In this document: positions 57,601-64,000 of the stretch, one piece after another | Layout: each line of letters starts with the position of its first letter | Numbering within the stretch: the first letter of the stretch is position 1 | NCBI RefSeq assembly: GCF_033807715.1 | Contig: NC_084591.1 | Span: forward strand, 33,326,590 to 33,390,589 | Reading direction: 5' to 3' | Origin: Cololabis saira | Lineage: Eukaryota; Chordata; Actinopteri; Beloniformes; Belonidae | Length of the DNA stretch: 64,000 nucleotides | Notes under the pieces: generated by a model | The model's database searches: none | Told to the model about the DNA's origin: nothing | The model's input: only the letters and a program-made list of their open reading frames with translations | Position numbers and translations under genes: made by a program

Positions 57601-60600
57601 GTATCAACTCCACTGCTCCGTACGGCCTGATGACATGTGGCGTGTGAGCACTCACGGGACCAGCGCTTCCTGGATGTTGCCCCACACCTGTTTGCCAGTC
57701 ATCACGATCACCAGCTGGGTGGTCAGCTCGATCAGACAGCCCCCAGGATCACACTGGAGACACGCAGGGCGACAAGGATGAGCGATGGGGAGGAAACGGA
57801 CACCAGCTGAAACACTGGATCAATCTAAATTAACTGCACGCATGTTTTTGTACTGAAGTACGTGGTACCTCTTCATTCCTCAGTTTGCTCCACTCGCCAA
57901 ACATGTAAGCGTAATCCCCCGGATAGCCAACGAACTTGCCCTTAAAGAACGCCACGTAGAAGCACGACGAGTAGTAGTTGACAAACTGAAAGAGGAACAT
58001 CTTCACTGTCAGCTTGTTTTCATACTCCAGGTGGGTCTTTGGGATTTCTGGAAAACATCACAAGATATAGAGTTCAAGTACATAATAAAATGATCAATCA
58101 CCCCCCGATACATGAACATACTGTGGCCCCTCACCCATGTCAGTGATCCAAACGGCCACTTTCTCATACATGAGGTTGAGAATCATGATGATGATGAAGT
58201 TGATGCAAGAGGCGGTGACAGAGGTGGCCAGCTGTGGTGTGATGTAAGGGCCCACCACATCCAGCTGGACCGTGGGACTGTCTTTCATGATGCTGGCGAA
58301 GGCAGCGTAAACCGCCAGGCGGTACGCTATGACACCAATGATGCAAGCAATGATCAACGAGATCTTCAGGACGGAGAAAACAACGACAGCGTGAAACACC
58401 AGGGGGAAAAACACCAGAAGAAGAAACGACGTTCAAGCAAACACCTCTGCAAAAAGCAAGATGATTGTTCTTCACTGAGGGTTAAGAGTTGGAAGTGAGT
58501 TTTATGCTTTCAAGTGTGCACGCATGCCTCCATAGAAATATACGATACTCTACCCTTTTTATTGTTGTTTATTAGCACAAGTAAACACAACATTTAGGAC
58601 CAGTATGTATAAAACTATTCAGTTTAGTCGTTTAAAGTGTTTTGTCTTAATACCGTTTATGTTCTACTTCAAGAGGCCAAGTGGTGACCAATGATGCAAC
58701 AGGAAGTACCACAGCGTTGTCTGAGCTGTCAAAAACCTCTGACGGGTTTCTACTCCTCTTAGTTTTATACATACAAGCCCTGCTCACAGTAATGGTGGCA
58801 AACAGAAGGGAGGGAGTGACGACGGAGACCAAGATGAGAGAGAAGATCAAGTTCACCAAAGGCTCTATGCTCACCCACAACAGGACGGTGGCTCCAGACA
58901 GACATGAGCGTGCACACTTGCTTGTTACGGGTAAGTAAGGCTCCATTTCCTAAATTAGGAAGCAAGCAAAGCATGAACACATGAGTCAGTGACCCTTTGT
59001 TACATCCTGAAAAGAGATCTCCAGAAGGCCAGGTTCCAGAAACGCTCTCCAACCTCACATGTGAGGCAGAGCTACGATGTCCAATCAGAATTATTGTGCT
59101 TTATTTGCCTCTCTTTTACCTTTTGGTTGGTTTCATTAATAAAAAAAAGAGGATAAATATTCAATGTGGTCGATAAGGAAACTTGTGCCTTTGAGTCTTT
59201 CCGGAAAAGTCAGTCATATACACAAAGTGCACCACAACAAGACCTCTTCCTCGCCAAGGGGGCGTCCCCACCCTTACCCAGAGGATCACCGTGGCCCAGC
59301 ACAGAACTATTTTCCCCACTAGATCTGTTGTGGTCCTGACAAGAACCAACTCTGATTCCTAGAGACGGGTGGGATGTGGTCATAGATGATCAAACACTCT
59401 CTGTTCATTTCACAAGTACATTTGTCACAACTCAGTTCATAACACTTTCCTAAGCAGTTATTATCTTATTCTTGCAAACAGCCCATGTATAGATGGGCTG
59501 CTGCGATCAAGACGTCCTGAAGGAGCTAATCAAAACTAGGTTTCAGGAGAGGATGAGAGCTTCACGAGCACACAGACACCTGAGTGATGCGGTTCAGCTT
59601 GCGGTCGGTGCACTTGGTCTCGTACTCTGGGCGAAGCTGCAGCTTTTGTTGCTCCTCCTCAAAGTCCACCAGATCCCACTCGTACTCGAGACGGGCCTGC
59701 CGCCTTTTCCAGAACTCCAGAAACAGCGTTACTGCAGACACATACAGCCCACCACCCCAATCACGTAAGAACAGGAAGTGGCTTTAAAAGAACAAGGTTT
59801 TAAAGGATGTCTGAAACACCACTTAATTTTTGTTTTGTAAATGGAACTGCTCCGGCATAAGTAATGGATGTGCTGAAAAATTGTATCGTCTTGTGTAATC
59901 TCCTTGAAATTATTTTTTGTTTTTGTTCATTTGGTTTGTTATTTAGTATTTTTGTTTGTTTCTTAATTATTAAATTGTAATTTAATTTTCCTTTAATTTC
60001 TATCATCTATAGATTTCTAACTGCTCATTTGTATATTTTGTTGATATTCAAGTATGATATTAAATTTTATGTCAACTATAGGTGGAGGCACCTGATAAGC
60101 TCTTTTGAGTTTTCGCCTTTTCCTGCGCTTTAATTTGTAAAGTTGGTAATTTTATTTGTGTAATGTTTAACTGTGCAAATAAATAAATCTAAAATCTAAA
60201 AGAACTGGTATCAAGACATCAGGTCATGTTGGAGTGAAACCATCCTCCTAAAACTCCCTGTGGATGCCGTTGTGCTGGATTTAAACACATGCTGAGAGCA
60301 GAGGACTTCACTCACCCCACAGTCCCATGAAAATGGCAAAAAACACCGTCCCCACGTTGTCAAAGAGGTGCGATTGCTGAAAGGTGAACGTGATTAGCAG
60401 AGAGTTAGTTGGTGGAAAACGGATCTCAGGCTATTTAGCGGCAACCAGTCTTGTAGCATCGGTAGTAAAGGACTCAGTGTTCACAAGTCACTCACCCACG
60501 AGGAGTTGCACGTCGTGTTGAGTTTCCAGAAGCTACACTTTTTGTCACAAAGTGGACACATGACAATATTTCCTCCAATTTCCGCGCTACATATTTCTTT

Positions 60601-63600
60601 ACTGCCGGGGAACCAAAACAAACACAGACATTATCAGAAATCATATAATGGAACATGAAAGAAGGAACAAACCCCCGGGATCTGATGTTTTTGAAGAACC
60701 CACCTCCACTGGTTGTCGTCGTAAGTAAGGACCCCGTAAACGAAGCAAATGGTTCCAACAATTGCAGCGAACAACAACATCTCGGTGTAAAAACCCAGCC
60801 AGGCGAAGTAAATGCCGATCTTCTCTCCGTAATACTTCCTGTTGAAGACAAATACAGCAGATTCTTGTCAAATCCTGTCGCCGGGCTGACGTTGACACAC
60901 GAGGACTCGGTTCTGGCGTCTCACTTGATGAGGTTGAGCGGCTGCTCCTTGAAGAACGACAGGAAGCCGGCCCAGTGGTTGTACAGATTGTATCTCTCAC
61001 TTTCACAGTTGACGTCCTTCGATCTTGTCCAATATCTCGACTGCAGGGACACGAAACACACGGTTCACAACCACTCTCGCTGTGTTCAGTATTCAGACAC
61101 GGCTGTTGCAGAGCAGAAATAAAAGGTCTCACGTCATGCAGAGGGAAGGCGGCGGTGTAGCTGCCGTTGTTCAGCAACCTCTTGATTCCCTTCTTGTCTC
61201 TGTCTCCACATTCTTCACTGATGTACGAGCAGCGGGACAAGATGTAATTGACCTGGGCGGGTGGGAAATAAAGGAGGTCTCTGGTAACGTACATTCAAAC
61301 CTTCACAAGTTATGTGTGAACAAGCAAAGAGGCGGGTCCACGCTTACTATCCTGTTGCGAGTGGAGGGAGGGAAGAAGGTGTCTTTGTCTTTGATGAGGA
61401 AGAAGTCGGTCTTGGTCTTGTTGAAGGGGGCGGTGAAGTGGTCCGGCGAGGGGTGCATGATGTGCTCCGGCAGACGAAAAGGCGTGGACAACCAGTTCAT
61501 GGGCATCTCGTTGTTTTCTTCGATGTCGTTGGCCATGAATGGAACCTTGATCTTCAGCACGTCGGCGTAGGTGGCCAACACTTCCCACGGGGCGTGGATC
61601 TTCACAAAGTAGGTATTCCCGTCATCCGAGTTCTGACGATGAAGACAGTTAGCTTGCACATAATCAACCTAGCAACCATATGTGTACTTTACTGTTTAAA
61701 GGGAGATCCGATAACGTTAACAGTTGTGTGTGAAGTTAGTAGCTTTTTTGGTGTGAAAGGGGCCTGTTTCACAAAGAAGATTCATCAAACTCTGAGTTTT
61801 CTGTTTCAGGAAAAGTGGTCGGCTGCTGCGGTGGAGGACAGTCGGCGCTGGAGATGACTGCAGAGCGAGTGAATGCGAAGACGGATTAAAACACTGAACG
61901 ACCGTTTCGTGTGAATGACAAACGAGTGAAGTAAACTGTTTTCAATGTCACGTCCTGGTGGAAAAATGAAAAAAAAAACTAAGTTGAAGCGGCGGAGAAT
62001 GAAGCAGGATAAAAACGTATTTCAGACGGGGAACTCAAACGTAGCAGGGTCGGTTCTGGTCGCATTAATGGATGGAATGAAAAATCCTTCAAGCTGGAAA
62101 CATGAGTCCATCAGTCACCGAGAAACGCTAGAGGGGCATTTCTTTACTCCGTCTGAGCAGGAAACCAACTATTTCATGTTATCAACTTTTACTTGATGAC
62201 TTTTTGGCTCCTGGAAAAAGAATAAAACTGGAATGCCATGGAATAAAATAAAAACGTTTTATTGTGAGTGAGCTGAAAAGGAAAAGAGAAGGGGGCGGGG
62301 CTTATGAGTCGGTCACTTTTCTCTCAGTTCTGACTCGTTCGCTTTCTTCAGTATTCACATTGTTATTAACAAAACGGACATCTGCAAGTAGATATCAGCT
62401 CGTAGAATTAAAGTAACTCGGGGTTTGTTAAAGTAAACCTGCTCTTGACCAGGTTTACTTCACAGAGTCAGTTACCGTGGTAACAGACTTCTGAAACCAG
62501 CTCAACTGAACCTCTTGCTCACGGTTAGGTAACCCCGCTCAGTTTCCCTGAGTTCAGGCTCAACATACTCAAGAGTTTCAACATAAACTGCTTTGTGAAA
62601 CGGGTCCCTTGAGAGAGCATTTTGTTTCTATTTTTAAAAAATTGTAGTAATCTTACTAATTTGTCCTCCGTTTCCAGCTCCAGGCCCTCCTTCGCTAAAT
62701 TGGCCTCATAAACTCTCCTCCTCTCCTTGAACAGAAAAAAATTAACACAAAAAAGGTGTTAAACAGAATATTAGAACGTAATAACAGATGAAAAGATGAT
62801 TTAACCTGGAGACAAGTGACCACAATATGTAGATAATAACTGCTACAACACAAAGAGGAATGGGTTTCGTGGCTTGATGCAGATGTTTCAGAGGAAATCA
62901 TTCCAGTAGATATAATAAAAACTCTTAACAGGATTTGTAAAAGTTATTTGTGGGTGCAGAATAGTACGATAAAAGCATGCACACGGCACTTTATTAACAA
63001 GGCCTGTGTGTCACTGAAGGGAAGCTATGCAAAACAAAGACATAAATCTTTCTTGTTAGAGCTGAAATTTAGTGGCAATCTGGGTAATAGATGGGAAGCG
63101 GCCTCCTGATCGCTCTTCCTCACTGTGGAAATTATGATTCACTTCCTGAGGAACCAGGAGTTTCAGTGTTGACTTGCTGAGTCTATGAGCAAACTGTGAG
63201 TGGGCTGTGTCCTAAAGCCTGAGAGAGGTAACACCTGCGTGTAGCGGCCAACTGTCCGGTTTATAACTCTGAAACCCCTGCAGTGCTCAGCACTAATAAA
63301 TACCCCGGACACATAAAGGTCAGGGAGAATTACTTCCTCGTTACCCATGAAACATTGGTCATGGATCCGTCTGTCTTCTTGGACGATACCCTGAGAAGAC
63401 TTCTGATGCAAACTGAGAAGTTTGTCTAACTTTATCAGTAAATTGGAGATTGGGGGAAAAAAACATCAGCTTTTCCTTAGAGCTATATGTTTAGTTCTCC
63501 CGTACTCAGCAGTTTCCCTCCACATAACTGGAATGCTGAAAACATGGACCACAAGTTCAGACTTTTACAGACACGTGTGGCGGCTAGAGGTTCATCTCTC

Positions 63601-63712
63601 TTACCTGTTTTCTTTCACCATCTTTATCATCAACATAAGACAGGACAAAATCAATCCTGCGCCTTCCGTCACAGAAGAACACAGAGTCTTTGCTCTGTCT
63701 TTGTTTGTCAAC
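51992..63712 (-). CDS. ano5: Anoctamin-5 (TMEM16E), partial, 18 coding exons in window
   Basis: Exons in order are 63605-63712, 62657-62725, 61348-61632, 61133-61252, 60925-61040, 60704-60838, 60496-60601, 60316-60376, 59580-59731, 58875-58949, 58135-58363, 57869-58047, 57656-57753, 55340-55470, 54112-54317, 53823-54022, 53146-53251 and 51992-52222. All splice in frame into 868 residues. Human has 913, so roughly the first 50-60 residues lie off the right edge. The cytosolic anoctamin dimerisation region includes [20 protein letters not shown] and YILSRC. The TMEM16 channel domain includes [65 protein letters not shown], and [18 protein letters not shown], whose acidic residues fit the family's calcium site. 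The C-terminus reads [22 protein letters not shown]16E is an intracellular membrane protein of muscle and bone, tied to phospholipid scrambling and membrane repair. ANO5 rather than ANO3/6 rests on sequence and on the slc17a6 neighbour. Confidence 0.93.
52438..52805. mobile_element. Palindromic Tc1/mariner-like MITE in the last ano5 intron
   Basis: It opens CAGGACTCTCTCAGAAAATT and closes AATTTTCTGAGACAGTCCTG, flanked by TA on both sides. Nearly the whole 368 bases form one hairpin: internal phrases such as CATTACAAATCAACTGAAAT and GCAAGCCTTTTATTAT recur inverted in the right half. A TA duplication indicates a Tc1/mariner-type transposase. It is non-coding. Confidence 0.85.
54518..55111. mobile_element. 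hAT-type element with a long G run, ano5 intron
   Basis: It opens TAGGCCTGTGTTGAAAAC and closes ATCGATCCCCAGCCCTA, with ATCGATT-rich sub-termini. Flanks CGTACCAC (54510-54517) and AGTACCAC (55112-55119) differ at one base, consistent with an 8 bp duplication. A T-run followed by 23 G (54629-54651) lies inside; its length may be an assembly estimate. Confidence 0.7.
55554..56479. mobile_element. Inverted-repeat DNA transposon with CAG duplication, ano5 intron
   Basis: The ends are exact inverted copies: GGCCCGGTTTTTCAAAAG and CTTTTGAAAAACCGGGCC. CAG occurs on both sides (55551-55553 and 56480-56482). Sub-terminal DNA is filled with short GGATCA/TGATCC and GGATTA/TAATCC repeats on both arms. 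An open frame of 80 codons at 55833-56075 has no recognisable transposase motif. The 3 bp duplication resembles that of the 644-2219 element and suggests a Harbinger-type enzyme. Confidence 0.75.
57047..57591. mobile_element. hAT (Charlie-like) non-autonomous element, ano5 intron
   Basis: It opens CAGTGGTTCCCAACC and closes GGTTGGGGGACACTG, flanked on both sides by CTCTAAAG (57039-57046 and 57592-57599), an exact 8 bp duplication. The termini are the CAGTGGTTC type seen in Charlie-like hAT elements across vertebrates. No transposase frame is present. Confidence 0.85.
60060..60200 (+). mobile_element. LINE 3' tail, ano5 intron
   Basis: GGTGGAGGCACCTGATAAGC, a T-rich stretch, then GTGCAAATAAATAAATCT and AAAATCTAAAA form a typical fish LINE (probably L1-type) 3' end with a simple-repeat tail. 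The coding part was not seen, and the 5' limit is unclear. Confidence 0.5.
61758..62609. mobile_element. Harbinger-like element related to that at 644-2219, ano5 intron
   Basis: Inverted ends AGGGGCCTGTTTCACAAAGA and CTTTGTGAAACGGGTCCCT mark a non-autonomous element. Its right part shares phrases with the left part of the 644-2219 element in inverted order (CAGGTTTACTTCA, GAGTCAGTTAC, GGTAACAGACTTC versus GGCAACTGAGCC), so they look like members of one family. The basic open frame at 61945-62196 ([18 protein letters not shown]…) is not recognised. No clear 3 bp duplication remains. Confidence 0.6.
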
Positions 63713-64000
63713 CTATAACGAGACAGCAAAGACATGCAGGCTTAACAACACATACAGGCATGACATTAGTAGCTAGTCTTAGGATGTGTTCATCCCAGCA
63801 CACAGTAGGAAATCCAAACAACAAGGCCTTCACATCAAGCTACACTCAGTTATTTGTCTAAAATAAAAACACTGATAAGTATATGTTCACTGCAAACACA
63901 GAGGGCATGCTAACCGAGGGCATCTCTGATGACTACAGTGATCGGATGTCTCCTTAATAGGATCAAGGGAACATGAGAAACCTTTGAAGGAAAGAAAAAC

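Overview
The window is vertebrate nuclear DNA and almost certainly from a teleost fish. It has compact spliced genes with GT-AG introns and teleost-type L2/L1 LINE tails, and it is crowded with short inverted-repeat DNA transposons. No prokaryotic, organellar or viral gene was recognised.

Five protein-coding genes were rebuilt exon by exon from the bases. In order they are svip (+, 2977-7534), gas2 (-, 10153-22887 for the coding part), fancf (+, single coding exon 30151-31239), slc17a6 coding for VGLUT2 (-, 38989-47663, 12 coding exons) and the 3' part of ano5 coding for anoctamin-5/TMEM16E (-, 18 coding exons from 63712 down to 51992, with the first exons beyond the right edge). Reading frame is kept across every junction. 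The order and relative strands equal the mammalian ANO5-SLC17A6-FANCF-GAS2-SVIP block, read backwards and strongly compacted. This supports each identification and says the region is an ordinary conserved syntenic block, not a new gene cassette. The genes share no pathway: p97/VCP-linked ER quality control, actin-microtubule crosslinking, DNA crosslink repair, vesicular glutamate uptake, and a muscle-linked TMEM16 membrane protein.

Layout. 1-2.5 kb: an L2 LINE fragment split by a 1.6 kb Harbinger-like element that itself holds a smaller inverted-repeat element. 2.75-2.9 kb: a CpG-rich hairpin element just before the svip start codon. 3-7.5 kb: svip, with an intron-borne composite element carrying an L1 fragment and a hAT element with an 8 bp target duplication. 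7.5-10.1 kb: convergent svip and gas2 3' ends. 10-29 kb: gas2, with a 2 kb GGTTGGAG minisatellite upstream of its first coding exon and a possible untranslated first exon near 29 kb. 29-30.1 kb: a probable divergent gas2/fancf promoter zone, holding a second copy of the hairpin seen at svip. 31.3-38.9 kb: fancf/slc17a6 intergenic DNA with a (ATGG)n microsatellite. 38.9-47.7 kb: slc17a6. 47.7-51.9 kb: intergenic DNA and the ano5 3' UTR, with a 23 bp minisatellite. 52-64 kb: ano5, whose introns hold at least five inverted-repeat transposons and a LINE tail.

No undescribed biological system was found. The observations most worth a second look are the same hairpin element placed directly upstream of two neighbouring start codons, the G-rich 2 kb minisatellite, the related transposons with CTG/CAG target duplications, and a short repeated block in gas2. 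All identifications rest on reading the translations and remembered family sequences; no database search was run.
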